From Roseateles oligotrophus (GTDB taxonomy: Bacteria > Pseudomonadota > Gammaproteobacteria > Burkholderiales > Burkholderiaceae_C): a DNA stretch of 64,000 bases. Positions 54,901-62,713 of this stretch are shown here, piece by piece. The stretch is from the NCBI RefSeq assembly GCF_025717515.1, contig NZ_JAJIRN010000005.1, forward strand, positions 432,341 through 496,340, in the 5' to 3' direction. Position numbers and translations under genes: made by a program. The number at the start of each line of letters is the position of its first letter. Positions within the stretch are counted from its first letter, which is position 1. Below the pieces are notes generated by a model. It was not told where the DNA came from and searched no databases. It saw nothing but the letters and a program-made list of their open reading frames with translations.

Positions 54901-55437
54901 CAGGCGGTAATCTTCCTTGGTCACAGCGCGTGCGCCCGTGCCGTCCACGTTCATGACCCAGATATTGTCGCCGCCGCCGGCGTCACTCTGAAAGGCCAAC
55001 TGTTTGCCATCGGGTGAAAAGCGGGCTTGCTGCTCCCAGGCGATCGAATGCGTCAGCGCACGCGCTTCGCCGCCCTCGATCGGCATGATGTAGAGGTCGC
55101 CGAGCAGGTCGAACACGACTTGTTTGCCGTCCGGGCTGACGTCCACGCTCATCCATGTGCCGCTGCGGGTATCGATGTCAACTTGGCGCGCTTGGCCAGG
55201 AGGCTGATTGACGTTCCATTTATTGACAGGTGCCGACGCCGGAGCCGATACGGGCGATGGTGTCTTGTCTGAGCTTGCCTCAAGCGCCTGAGCCTGCGGC
55301 CAAACGGCGATGGCGCAGAAGGCCAATGGCAGGTAGTTAAGTCGAATGCTGACTGGCTTCTTGAAGAGATTGTTTTTCACGGGCGGCTTGTGGCTTGAGT
55401 GGACGGAAAGTTGGTGTCGCAGCATAGGGAGGGCCAT
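51991..55437 (-). CDS. Exported beta-propeller (TolB/PD40-like) amidohydrolase
   Basis: About 1148 residues from ATG 55437; TTG 55467 and ATG 55425 are alternatives. A signal segment (LNYLPLAFCAIAVWPQAQA) is followed by about 600 residues of TolB/PD40-type propeller repeats (SPDGKQVVFDLLGDLYIMP, FSPDGKQLAFQSD, LSPDGKFLYYSHD). The amidohydrolase domain starts near residue 740 (IAITGARIATMKGDEVIEDG) with metal motif PGLIDAHWHGG at about 776-784 and ends with a typical DLVIIDGDVL closing segment. Probably hydrolyses a cyclic amide or dipeptide substrate in the periplasm. Such fusions are seen in proteobacteria; no partner gene is adjacent. Confidence 0.9.
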   Translation of the reverse strand: MALPMLRHQLSVHSSHKPPVKNNLFKKPVSIRLNYLPLAFCAIAVWPQAQALEASSDKTPSPVSAPASAPVNKWNVNQPPGQARQVDIDTRSGTWMSVDVSPDGKQVVFDLLGDLYIMPIEGGEARALTHSIAWEQQARFSPDGKQLAFQSDAGGGDNIWVMNVDGTGARAVTKEDYRLLNNPVWHPSGKYIAARKHYTGTRSAGSGEIWLYHVDGAAVSNKGVQLNEKPNWQKDLGEPALSPDGKFLYYSHDSTPGRSFEYNKNSNGEIFKIFRQDLADGSVEAFVQGPGGAIRPTPSPDGKYLAFVRRVRNQSTLFLKDLQSGRETAAWGELERDLQESWSVNGVYPAFAWTPDAKNLVLWAKGKLWRVDPFKHSAVEIPFHVKDRREIREALRQAQVVAPDQFAVKQLRWVSVAPDSGSAVYSALGHLYLKDLRAGKDAPPRRLTQQNDGFEFFPSYSRDGRELVYASWHDEKLGSVRKLDLATGRETLITKVPGKYLAPKFSPDGKSIVYSKVKGGYLTTPWHGLENGVFLAAADGRGEPQRIARDGEAPQFGARNDAVFVSRSSMSNEVDSRRALWRIELKDRSETEVARGEFVSEFSLSPDGQWLGFVERSHAYVSPLPLAGKTITVGPKMDALPVRQLDVVAGENMQWSGDSQRVLFSFADELFSTALVDAFAPPLLDADGKPTPDSPKAFKAADVQKSGRKIGFNQASDKPQGRIAITGARIATMKGDEVIEDGVIVIDGNRIAAIGAAAQLNIPADAKRVDAKGKTIIPGLIDAHWHGGMGENEIIPQQSWINYASLAFGLTTIHDPSNRNGDIFTQAEMQRAGLVTGPRIYSTGSILYGAKAGITAVVNSLDDAISHLKRQQAAGAISVKSYQQPRREQRQQVIEAARQTGMMVVPEGGSLFQLNMSMIVDGHTGIEHAIPVAEVYDDVRQLWTQTQVGYTPTLNVAYGGLDGEHYWYARTEVWKHPLLTRYVPRSMLEARAVRRETAPEEDFNVIRVARTATALQRAGVKANIGAHGQREGLGAHWEMWMFGLGGMTSLEAIRTATANPAHYLGLDKDLGSLEVGKLADLVIIDGDVLKDIRQSDRISHVMQNGRLFDVSNMNEVLPRQKARKPFFFDGAEGRSMPIEDIGHGHEGD

Positions 55438-55653
55438 CCTTAAGTCGCCTAGTTGTTTTCCCTGCAAGTGTTCTGGTCAACCGCTCAATATCGACAATGT
55501 GTATTATGTAAAATTGAACAACTGTCTTGGGAGCGAAAAAATTGCTGTCGGCTGGCTGTCCTACCTTAACTCTGCTTCATCAACCGTTCGCATGGTGTCA
55601 CGCGCCCTATTACATGAGCATTGGCATCGCCGCACAGACATGACATAGCTTCT

Positions 55654-55707
55654 TGTTAGCGACGGCGCCGATCCGCTGCTATTCGGCGGTGAGGACGCGG
55701 TTTTTGG
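55654..55707. repeat. IS21 element terminal inverted repeat, left
   Basis: Starts TGTTAGCGAC and contains CTATTCGGCGGTGAG and ACGCGGTTTT; aligns without gaps to the complement of 59229-59282 with most differences in the outer 20 bases. Confidence 0.85.
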
Positions 55708-55744
55708 TCCTTGGCCGGCAGTGCCTTGTTCGGCCAAGCAAGCA

Positions 55745-55782
55745 CCAAAGACAAAGCCCCTTCATCGGGGCTTTGTCTTTGG
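55745..55782. terminator. Strong hairpin at the left inside of the IS21 element
   Basis: CCAAAGACAAAGCCCC (55745-55760) pairs perfectly over 16 bp with GGGGCTTTGTCTTTGG (55767-55782) across a 6-nt loop. T-richness within the stem on either strand suits a bidirectional terminator. It lies downstream of the minus-strand IS genes and may shield them from, or insulate, outside transcription. Confidence 0.7.
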
Positions 55783-55841
55783 GGTCGACCTTTGATCTTG
55801 AATGAAGAACTCAGCGGCGCCGTCCGCTATCCCGAGGCGCG

Positions 55842-56048
55842 TCAGAACGGCTCGCCCGACTCGAATTCCAACGAGTCGTCTGTCGTCATCAGTTGTTCGC
55901 GCCAGGCTTGCTGAATGTGAGGCCCATAACGCGCCCAGAGCGAATCCCGCAGGTATTCCACAGCCTCGAATACCGCCAACGCTTGTTCAGGCGTCCAGTG
56001 GCTGGGCAGGGTCCGCGGCTTGTTCGCTCGGCTTCGGCGCGTCTTCAT
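55842..56048 (-). CDS. Small accessory protein of the IS21 element
   Basis: 68 residues: basic N-terminus (MKTRRSRANKPRTLPSHW), then TPEQALAVFEAVEYLRDSL and an acidic tail. It starts inside the last codons of istB (4-bp overlap), so it is translationally coupled. I recall similar small proteins after istB in some IS21 elements, with no known function. Confidence 0.7.
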   Translation of the reverse strand: MKTRRSRANKPRTLPSHWTPEQALAVFEAVEYLRDSLWARYGPHIQQAWREQLMTTDDSLEFESGEPF

Positions 56049-56875
56049 GGCGCCTCCTTGCCTGCTCGTTTGGGCGCAGCTTTGGCAGTTCCGGCCGGCT
56101 TGGCTTGTCGCCTTGATTTGGCGATATCAGCTCGTTCGTCGGCCTCCTTCTTCCGGTACGACGGGCCTTCGATGCGCACCACTTCCGCCCGGTGCATCAG
56201 CCGGTCAACCAATGACACCACACAGGCCACATTGGGGAACACCTCGCCCCACTCCGCAAAGGCCCGGTTCGTCGTCACCACCGTGCTCTTGTGCAGGTAG
56301 CGCCGGCTGATCAGCTCAAACAGCAAGTCAGCATGCCGGTTTGAGTACGACAAGTAGCCCACCTCGTCGATGACCAGCAGGTCCGGCGCAGCGTAGTGCT
56401 TAAGCCTTCGGCGCAAGGCCGTGTCGCTGTCCAGCGCGGCCAATTCGCCCAGCAAAGCGCCTGCCGTGATGAACAGCGCCTTGTGGCCGGCCAACACGGC
56501 TTGGTAGCCGATATTGCAGGCGCACATCGATTTGCCCACGCCGTTGGGCCCGACCAGCACGACGTTGCTGGCGTCCGCCATGAAGTCCAGCGTCATCAGC
56601 TCCTCGATGGCCGCCCGGTCACACTGCGTGGGCCATTGCCAGTCGAAGTCCGCCAGCGGCTTGAACCGGCCGATGTGGGCGGCGCGCAGCCGGCGCTCCA
56701 GGCTGCGACGGGACCGCTCTTGCGCCTCCCAGCCGAGTAACTCGGCAACCCAGCGGGCGCGCTCGGGCTCGGCCATGACCTCCGACCACCGGCTCAGCAA
56801 GCCATGCAGATGCAAGCCGGCTGCTTGGGTGTGAAGATCGGCGCTCAGAATCGGCGGGGGCTCAAGTCTCATCAT
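56045..56875 (-). CDS. istB: IstB, IS21 ATP-binding transposition helper
   Basis: 276 residues from ATG 56875, overlapping istA by 14 bp. AAA+ motifs: VLVGPNGVGKSM (Walker A), LLVIDEVGYLSYS (Walker B) and VVTTNRAFAEWGEVF (sensor), all standard for IstB. It oligomerises on target DNA and stimulates IstA. The C-terminus is Lys/Ala/Pro-rich, longer than in the family average. Confidence 0.95.
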   Translation of the reverse strand: MMRLEPPPILSADLHTQAAGLHLHGLLSRWSEVMAEPERARWVAELLGWEAQERSRRSLERRLRAAHIGRFKPLADFDWQWPTQCDRAAIEELMTLDFMADASNVVLVGPNGVGKSMCACNIGYQAVLAGHKALFITAGALLGELAALDSDTALRRRLKHYAAPDLLVIDEVGYLSYSNRHADLLFELISRRYLHKSTVVTTNRAFAEWGEVFPNVACVVSLVDRLMHRAEVVRIEGPSYRKKEADERADIAKSRRQAKPAGTAKAAPKRAGKEAP

Positions 56876-58355
56876 CACTCTCCTTGCGGTCATAGGAGTC
56901 CAGCTTGTGCGGGCGCACTGGCGCATCGCGGCGGGCTACGTGCTCGGGCAGGATCAGCGCGGTGGGCGGCGGCTGCCCGTCTGCTTGGGCTGCCCGCTCC
57001 AGCGCATGGCGCACCGCATTCGGGTGCGGCACGTTGGCGGCCAGCGCCTCCAGCATGGCGGCCTGCAGCGCCGCTGCGCTGTAACGCTCCAGCAGGCGCA
57101 GCAACGAGGCGGTGATTGAGCCGAGGTTATGGCCGCGCTCGGCCGCGCGCCTCAGCAACTCGGTGCTGGCCGGCACGGCGGCGCTCAACCGGTCACAGGC
57201 TCTGTGCGCACGGGCTTTGTGTTTGCACTCCACCAGCGTCTGGATGTGAACGGGATTCTCGATCTGCGCCGCCTTATCCCAGCTGCGAACATGAACCGCC
57301 AGCTCTTGGGTCCCGTCCAATATCCGTACGCACTGCTCATCGGCCAGCACGCTCACGGTTCGGCGCACATGGGTGTGCGGCACCGAATAATCGTTCAGAT
57401 CAAACCGGGCATAAGGCGTCTTGCCGATGACCACAGTCAGCCGCTCGCCCACGGCGTAGTCGTGCACCGGCAAGGGCAACAAGTGAGCCCGCTCGCCCTC
57501 AAAGGCCTGCTGCACGCTGAAGCTGGTGTCCTGGGGCCAGCGCCGCTTTGAAGCTTGTCCCTCGCACCAGGTCCGGGCCTGCGCGTTGAGGTCGGCCAGG
57601 TCGGTGAACTCGCGGGCCGCAAAGAAGTTGTCTCGAACGTAGCGGATCGAGCGTTCGACCCGCCCCTTCTCATTCCCACGCGCCACCGCCACCGGGCGCG
57701 GCTCGTACAGATGGTGAGCGGCGAACTTGAGTAACACCGGATTGAAGCGGATAGCATCGCCCACACGTTCCAGCACGGCGCTCTTGAGGTTGTCGTACAG
57801 CAGCACCCGCGCCACCCCGCCAAACGCCGCAAACGCCTCCACATGGCCGCGCAAGAAGGCGTCCATGCGGGCGTCGAGGAAGAAGCGCAGGAAGATCCGG
57901 CGCGAGTAGCTCAGCACCATCACGAAGGCCATCAGAGGGCGCTTGGCGCGGCCGATTTGCAAGTGGCCGAAGTGACCCCAATCGACCTGCGCTTGCTCAC
58001 CCGGCAAGGTGAGCAGACGCAGGTAGGCCTCGGCCGCCGGGCCAGGCCGCAGCTCGGCAATAAGGTGGCGGAAGTGCGATTCGCTGCCCACGTAACCCCG
58101 CTCGCTGACCATGGCATACACGCGTGCAGCCGTGAGCGTGGGGAACTTGATCAGGGTCTCCATGATGAAGGGTCGATAGGCGTCAATGCGGCTGGGTCGC
58201 TGCGCGGATGGCGGCACGGGTGACCCACTGGCAGCGAGCACGCGCCGCACGGTGTCGCGGTGCACATGCAATTGCCGGGCGATGGTGCCGACCCGCCACT
58301 TCTCGGCGTTATGTAGTCGCAGAATCTGCGCGGCCAAATCAGGGGCTATGGTCAT
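56862..58355 (-). CDS. istA: IstA, IS21 transposase
   Basis: 497 residues from ATG 58355. N-terminal helix-turn-helix (WRVGTIARQLHVHRDTVRRV), then the DDE catalytic core: AQVDWGHFGHLQIG, VLLYDNLKSAVLE and GNEKGRVERSIRYVR. C-terminal beta domain (YSVPHTHVRRTVSVLAD). All catalytic residues are present, so the element is potentially active. Confidence 0.96.
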   Translation of the reverse strand: MTIAPDLAAQILRLHNAEKWRVGTIARQLHVHRDTVRRVLAASGSPVPPSAQRPSRIDAYRPFIMETLIKFPTLTAARVYAMVSERGYVGSESHFRHLIAELRPGPAAEAYLRLLTLPGEQAQVDWGHFGHLQIGRAKRPLMAFVMVLSYSRRIFLRFFLDARMDAFLRGHVEAFAAFGGVARVLLYDNLKSAVLERVGDAIRFNPVLLKFAAHHLYEPRPVAVARGNEKGRVERSIRYVRDNFFAAREFTDLADLNAQARTWCEGQASKRRWPQDTSFSVQQAFEGERAHLLPLPVHDYAVGERLTVVIGKTPYARFDLNDYSVPHTHVRRTVSVLADEQCVRILDGTQELAVHVRSWDKAAQIENPVHIQTLVECKHKARAHRACDRLSAAVPASTELLRRAAERGHNLGSITASLLRLLERYSAAALQAAMLEALAANVPHPNAVRHALERAAQADGQPPPTALILPEHVARRDAPVRPHKLDSYDRKESDDET

Positions 58356-58869
58356 GGCGCGGCCTTGTGAATGATGCGGCGCGCGGCGCAGCACACGAGC
58401 CGCGCCGCAAGAAGTCTTGACGCAACCAGCCGGTCAGCGGTGCGGCGCAGCGGCGGCAGTACCCGAGTGGCGTGGGCGTGGGCGCGGGCGGGGAAGTGGC
58501 GGAAGGCGCAGCAGCGACAGGCAGCGGGCCGAGATCCGCATCTGCCGCGCTTGCCGAACTTGCTGAGGCTGCATCTTGGGTCCATGTGACCAGTGGAGCC
58601 GCAACACCCCCGGCCGGGCAACCCTGGTGCGTCACATTCTCGAAACGGCGGCCGGCCTGCCGCTGGCGCCACCGTCGTGTCCGAGCGGCATGGGCCAGCC
58701 GACCCGGGCGGGAGCGCTGATACCGACTGGAGGCCTCACGCCGCGCAACCTCACGGTAACGACGCCAGCAAGAACGGCCGCAATAGAGGTTGCCGTGGTC
58801 ACAGTGGCTGCACAACGCCACTTGGACGCGGCACCCTGCGCAGAGGAATAGACGGGCAGGACGATCCAT
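58339..58869 (-). CDS. Cys-rich zinc-finger-like accessory protein of the IS21 element
   Basis: 176 residues from ATG 58869 (GGGGTG upstream), overlapping istA by 17 bp. A Cys cluster (FLCAGCRVQVALCSHCDHGN, then YCGRSCWRRYREVARRE) suggests two zinc-binding knuckles, followed by an Arg-rich stretch (RYQRSRPGRLAHAARTRRW). A Pro/Ala spacer and CRRCAAPLTGWLRQDF end it. The Arg-rich zinc-ribbon type is found with IS21-type istAB in other Burkholderiales as far as I recall; a DNA- or RNA-binding role is likely but unproven. Confidence 0.75.
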   Translation of the reverse strand: MDRPARLFLCAGCRVQVALCSHCDHGNLYCGRSCWRRYREVARREASSRYQRSRPGRLAHAARTRRWRQRQAGRRFENVTHQGCPAGGVAAPLVTWTQDAASASSASAADADLGPLPVAAAPSATSPPAPTPTPLGYCRRCAAPLTGWLRQDFLRRGSCAAPRAASFTRPRHDHSP

Positions 58870-59228
58870 GTGCACACCCCGGATTCACCGAAGGTGCTGG
58901 ACGGACTCGTCCCGGCGCGCCACACTCTCATGGCACCGCCTTCAACGGCACGGTGTCGGGCGCGGCGCGGTCGTCAAGCTTGCCGGCTGGAGGAAGACCG
59001 CTGCCGCGCCCACCTGCTTCGGCATTGCCGGTTTGTACCGGATGCGCTGGCATGGGTGCCAGCCCGGCTAAAGCCGCCGTACCGACGGGCCTCAAGCCGC
59101 GGGCATTGTGGAATGCCGCCGCTCAAACGCCTGCTCCACAACGCGATACCGCCGCCGGCCGATGAACTCGTTCGCCATCGGCCTTGCCTTGCAAGCTTCA
59201 AAACAATACTTGATTCAGTCAGCACCGG
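58870..59228. other. Non-coding segment inside the IS21 element
   Basis: About 360 bp between the first IS gene and the right terminal repeat. Open frames here lack starts and conserved features. It should contain the promoter of the four-gene IS operon; I see no clear -35/-10. Confidence 0.4.
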
Positions 59229-59282
59229 ATCAAAACCGCGTTCTCACCAGCGAATAGGAGCGGTTCTTGGTCAGCGTTCACA
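59229..59282. repeat. IS21 element terminal inverted repeat, right
   Basis: Complement begins TGTGAACGCT and contains CTATTCGCTGGTGAG and ACGCGGTTTT, aligning to 55654-55707. Confidence 0.85.
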
Positions 59283-59516
59283 AGAGGAGCCGTTCACGAA
59301 GTCGCCGGTCAACCGGAGCCGAATGGCTGCTGCTTGACCCGTCGAATAGGCGCGATCGACCCTACAGGAGCAGCTCGTTCCCTTGTCATCTGCGGCAGCA
59401 GTGTGCCCAAAGCCGTAGTTCGTTGGCTAGCCAAATTGCCGTCACAGGAATAGCTGAGGGCTTCAGATTCAAGACTTGATCCTCAAGGCCTTCTCTTCTG
59501 TTCACAAGGCATTGAG

Positions 59517-61433
59517 CTATGGCGGTGCATTTTTCAGCTTTACCTTCGACACCATCGATTCAGAGTCCGGCAAGATGATGCGTACACGCAGGCCCTGCGG
59601 CTGATTCGGCAGCAACTCGACCTGGCCGCGCATCAATCCCTCGACCAAGTTACGCACCAGCACAAGGCCGAGGCCACCCTCCGTTAACAATTGCTCGGCA
59701 AAGGGCTCAAAAGCATGGGCGCGGCGAGCTTCGCTCATGCCTGGGCCGCGATCCTGCACCTCAATGCATAGGCCAGGCGCGGGATCGAACCTGGCGAACA
59801 GCAATGTAATCTCTGGCAGGCTTCCGGCCACCCAGCCAAAGCGCAATGCATTCTTGAATAGATGTTGCAAGACCTGGGCCAAAGCATCGACCGCGCCCAG
59901 CCATTCGATACCTTCCTCCAGTTGCAGCTCGGGAGATATACCGGCCGCCCGCCATTCCGGCTGTAGCGCCTGCACCTGCTCGCGCAGCCAGGGCGCCATC
60001 TCCACTCGCCGGCTTTGATGCAAATGCTCATGCAGCCCCAGCTCGCTGAAGCGCGACAGCAGGCTATGCGAACGCAGCAGGTTGCTTTCAACCAGCGCTG
60101 CAGCTTGATCGAGTTGCGCCAGTCCCAGCAACAAATCTTGCTTGCGCATCGGAGCTTGCAGTTGTGCTTGCAAGCCTTTCACCTGATCGCGCAGCGCGCT
60201 CACCGTGAAACCCGCTGTACCCAAGGGCGTGTTGAGCTGATGGGCGACGCCGATCAGCAACTTGCTGATCACTCCGCGCTGCGCATGCCGCTGCAAGGCT
60301 TGCTGCGCCTCGACCAACTCAGCGCTGCGCTCGCGCACGCGCTGCTCCATTTCATCGTAGGCTTTGCGCAGCTCGACATTGCTGGCGCGCAGCTCGACCG
60401 CCAGTTGCGCCTCGCGCATCATCGCGGCCATACCTGCATTGTGTTTGGCGCGCAGCTGCCGCAAGACTTCGTCCTGCACCATCTGGCGTCCCTGAATAGC
60501 ACGGCGCCCGTCATCGATGCGCCCCTGACGGAACGCACATTCCGCCTGCGCATCCATAATCTTGATTTGCAGATTGGCGCTGCGTTGACTACCCAACTCG
60601 AGCTGAATCGCCTGGCCGAGTTCGGCCGCCGCCAAGTCCAAACGCCCCTCACGCAAACCCAACTGCGCGCGGGTATAGGCGCGCCAAGCTTGGAACAAGA
60701 CCACGGACCGCTGATCGGCACCTGCGTCCAGAAGTTCTAGTTCCTGGAGTTGAAGTCGCGCCGCTTCAAACTCGCCAGCCAAGACCAAATTGACCGCCAA
60801 ATTGGTGCCGACCATCCCTCGAAACCCCTGCAGATGCGAGGCCTTGGTCCGCTCATAGAGGTTGCGGTACAAGTCGATGCAATGACGCCGACTGCCTTCA
60901 TCGCCGGCCTCGGCGCGACCATACGCCGCCGTGGCCCGACAGCCCTCGAAACAAACATCCATCCAATCAAAGCGTCCAAGCAGGCGCTTCTCTAGCGCGG
61001 GCAAAAGGCGGTCCAGTTCATCAAGGTCGCCCACCACAACCAGATACAACAGCATCTGCTGCGCCGCCATGCAAGCGCCCACGCGACGGCCGGCGCTCTC
61101 AAACAAGGCAAGCGCCTCGCTTTCGTTTTTCATGGCTTGCACGGTCAGCCCAAGCGCTTTCCCGCTCAGGGCGAGGAACATCAGCAGCTCAGCGCGCTGT
61201 GTCGGGTCAAGTGAGGCATCAAGCTCCAACCGCCGCGCTCGGTCGATCAAGTCGGGTGCCACCGCACGACCTTGGCGCATTTCCAGCCAAGCATGAAGCA
61301 GCTCGAAACGCAGTGAATTGCCCGGACCCTGCAGCAACACCTGTATGCGTTGCCGGACCTCAACCCAGCACAAGGACCCGACGGCCAAGTAGAAGGTTTC
61401 CACGGCCAAGTCACTTTCTCGCACTTCGGACAT
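59517..61433 (-). CDS. Cytoplasmic sensor histidine kinase with helical-repeat N-terminus (second copy type)
   Basis: 638 residues from ATG 61433, directly behind GGAGGGGG. No membrane helix. Residues about 1-320 are TPR-like helices (TQRAELLMFLALSGKALGLT, GEFEAARLQLQELELLDAGA); a coiled coil precedes the dimerisation box IGVAHQLNTPLGTAGF with His398, where the usual Glu after His is Gln. ATPase motifs: LFKNALRFGW, VQDRGPGMS, HAFEPFAEQ, EGGLGLVLVRN. The His-Gln variant suggests altered phosphatase activity. It shares the layout of the kinase at 38077. No response regulator is adjacent. Confidence 0.87.
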   Translation of the reverse strand: MSEVRESDLAVETFYLAVGSLCWVEVRQRIQVLLQGPGNSLRFELLHAWLEMRQGRAVAPDLIDRARRLELDASLDPTQRAELLMFLALSGKALGLTVQAMKNESEALALFESAGRRVGACMAAQQMLLYLVVVGDLDELDRLLPALEKRLLGRFDWMDVCFEGCRATAAYGRAEAGDEGSRRHCIDLYRNLYERTKASHLQGFRGMVGTNLAVNLVLAGEFEAARLQLQELELLDAGADQRSVVLFQAWRAYTRAQLGLREGRLDLAAAELGQAIQLELGSQRSANLQIKIMDAQAECAFRQGRIDDGRRAIQGRQMVQDEVLRQLRAKHNAGMAAMMREAQLAVELRASNVELRKAYDEMEQRVRERSAELVEAQQALQRHAQRGVISKLLIGVAHQLNTPLGTAGFTVSALRDQVKGLQAQLQAPMRKQDLLLGLAQLDQAAALVESNLLRSHSLLSRFSELGLHEHLHQSRRVEMAPWLREQVQALQPEWRAAGISPELQLEEGIEWLGAVDALAQVLQHLFKNALRFGWVAGSLPEITLLFARFDPAPGLCIEVQDRGPGMSEARRAHAFEPFAEQLLTEGGLGLVLVRNLVEGLMRGQVELLPNQPQGLRVRIILPDSESMVSKVKLKNAPP

Positions 61434-61696
61434 AGCCCCCTCCGTGTATGCGACCACTTTAGTCGAAATCATACGAAGGCTAGCGCCTTTAAGTTGTTTG
61501 GCGTAGTACTGAGCATGACCGGGCCACTCACTCATCCATGTACGAGAACTGATACTGAGCCGATAGGCCAGTTTGTCGCGCGCCGTCGGCCGCAGTCTTT
61601 GCGGTCGAGTTGCTTATGTGAATGATCAAAGACTGCCCCAGGCGCCGAATCAGCAAGGCCTGCGCCCAGTCCATGAAGGCTTGCACACTGATTCGG
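61434..61696. other. Intergenic region upstream of the histidine kinase
   Basis: 263 bp between the kinase start and the 3' end of the LysR gene, both on minus. It should contain the kinase promoter; no repeats or hairpins stand out. Confidence 0.35.
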
Positions 61697-62590
61697 TCAG
61701 ACCAAGGATAGCCGTGCCGCCAGGAAATCGACGAAGGCTCGCACGCCGGCCGGCTGTAGCCGCGAGGACATTACGGCATGCACCGGCAGCGGCGGCAGGG
61801 TCCACCCCTGCAACACCTGAACTAGGCGCCCCGCGTTCACCGCATCGCGCGCAAGTGCATGCGACAGCACCGCAATGCCCAATCCACGCTCGGCAAGCAG
61901 GCGCATTAGTCCAAGATTGTTGGTGGCAAACCGACCACGAACCGTGACCGCCATCTCGGCCCCGTCACGCATCAGGCTCCATAGCGCCTCGCGCCCTGGC
62001 GCAGGGAGGTTGAAACACTCATGTTCGACCAAGTCGGCCGGCTGCTGCGGCTCGCCATGCCGCTCCAGATAAGCAGGCCCGGCAAACATCAGCATCTCGA
62101 CCGTGCCGATGCGCCGCACGATCAGTTGGTCACCCTTGACGGCGCCTATGCGGATGGCGACATCGATATGTTCACCCACCAGATCGCGCTGGCTGGGCGA
62201 CAGATCCAGTTCGAAGGTGATGCCTGGAAAGCGACGCGTGAACTCCGGCAAAAGCGGGCCGATGTGATTGACGCCCATGTCAACCGGCATCGACACGCGC
62301 ACATGCCCCGTCGGACTTGCGGCAGATTCGCGCAGAGCTTCTTGCGCCAGACGAGCTTGGTCGACCAAATCACCGCAGCGCTCGAAGTAACGTCGTCCGG
62401 CAGCGGTCAACTCGACCCGGCGTGTGGTGCGGTCAAATAGCCGCACGCCGAACTTTCGCTCCATGGCGGCCACGCGGCGTGACAGTGTTGCCCCTGGCAC
62501 ACCGAGTTTGGCGCTGGCACGGCTGAAGCTGCCTGTACGCGCTACTTCGACAAACAAGGCCATGTCGCCCAGCGCCAAGAGATCATTCAT
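61697..62590 (-). CDS. LysR-family transcriptional regulator
   Basis: 297 residues. Winged helix with DMALFVEVARTGSFSRASAK and VPGATLSRRVAAMERKFGVRL, then the effector-binding domain (VRVSMPVDMGVNHIGPLLPEF, HECFNLPAPGREALW). Belongs to the large subgroup regulating adjacent oxidoreductases. It is divergent from the oxidoreductase gene at 62714 over 123 bp with a palindromic site. Confidence 0.94.
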   Translation of the reverse strand: MNDLLALGDMALFVEVARTGSFSRASAKLGVPGATLSRRVAAMERKFGVRLFDRTTRRVELTAAGRRYFERCGDLVDQARLAQEALRESAASPTGHVRVSMPVDMGVNHIGPLLPEFTRRFPGITFELDLSPSQRDLVGEHIDVAIRIGAVKGDQLIVRRIGTVEMLMFAGPAYLERHGEPQQPADLVEHECFNLPAPGREALWSLMRDGAEMAVTVRGRFATNNLGLMRLLAERGLGIAVLSHALARDAVNAGRLVQVLQGWTLPPLPVHAVMSSRLQPAGVRAFVDFLAARLSLV

Positions 62591-62622
62591 TTTTCCACCT
62601 TGGGTAAACTTTCAGCAGTCTA

Positions 62623-62636
62623 TTCCATTTTTGGAA
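62623..62636. promoter_or_regulatory. Candidate LysR binding site
   Basis: TTCCA-TTTT-TGGAA, perfect 5-bp arms, with the T-N11-A form of LysR boxes, 33 bp before the regulator start and 78 bp before the oxidoreductase start. Confidence 0.5.
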
Positions 62637-62713
62637 AAGTCTTGTCCGTTCTTGTGACTACTGCGCGCCGGCGAATATTGTCAAACTGCGGTCTTTAATC
62701 AAGGACATCGAAC

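Larger units (their letters stand above)
55654..59282 (-). mobile_element. IS21-family insertion sequence with four genes
   Basis: About 3.63 kb, bounded by imperfect inverted repeats of about 54 bp that both begin TGT. Going outward to inward the gene order on minus is: Cys-rich orf, istA, istB, small orf, each overlapping the next. The usual IS21 has only istA and istB in 2-2.5 kb. No clear direct target repeat is seen at the ends (left flank AGCTTCT, right flank AGAGGAG), so flanking rearrangement or a mis-set boundary by a few bases is possible. Confidence 0.88.
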
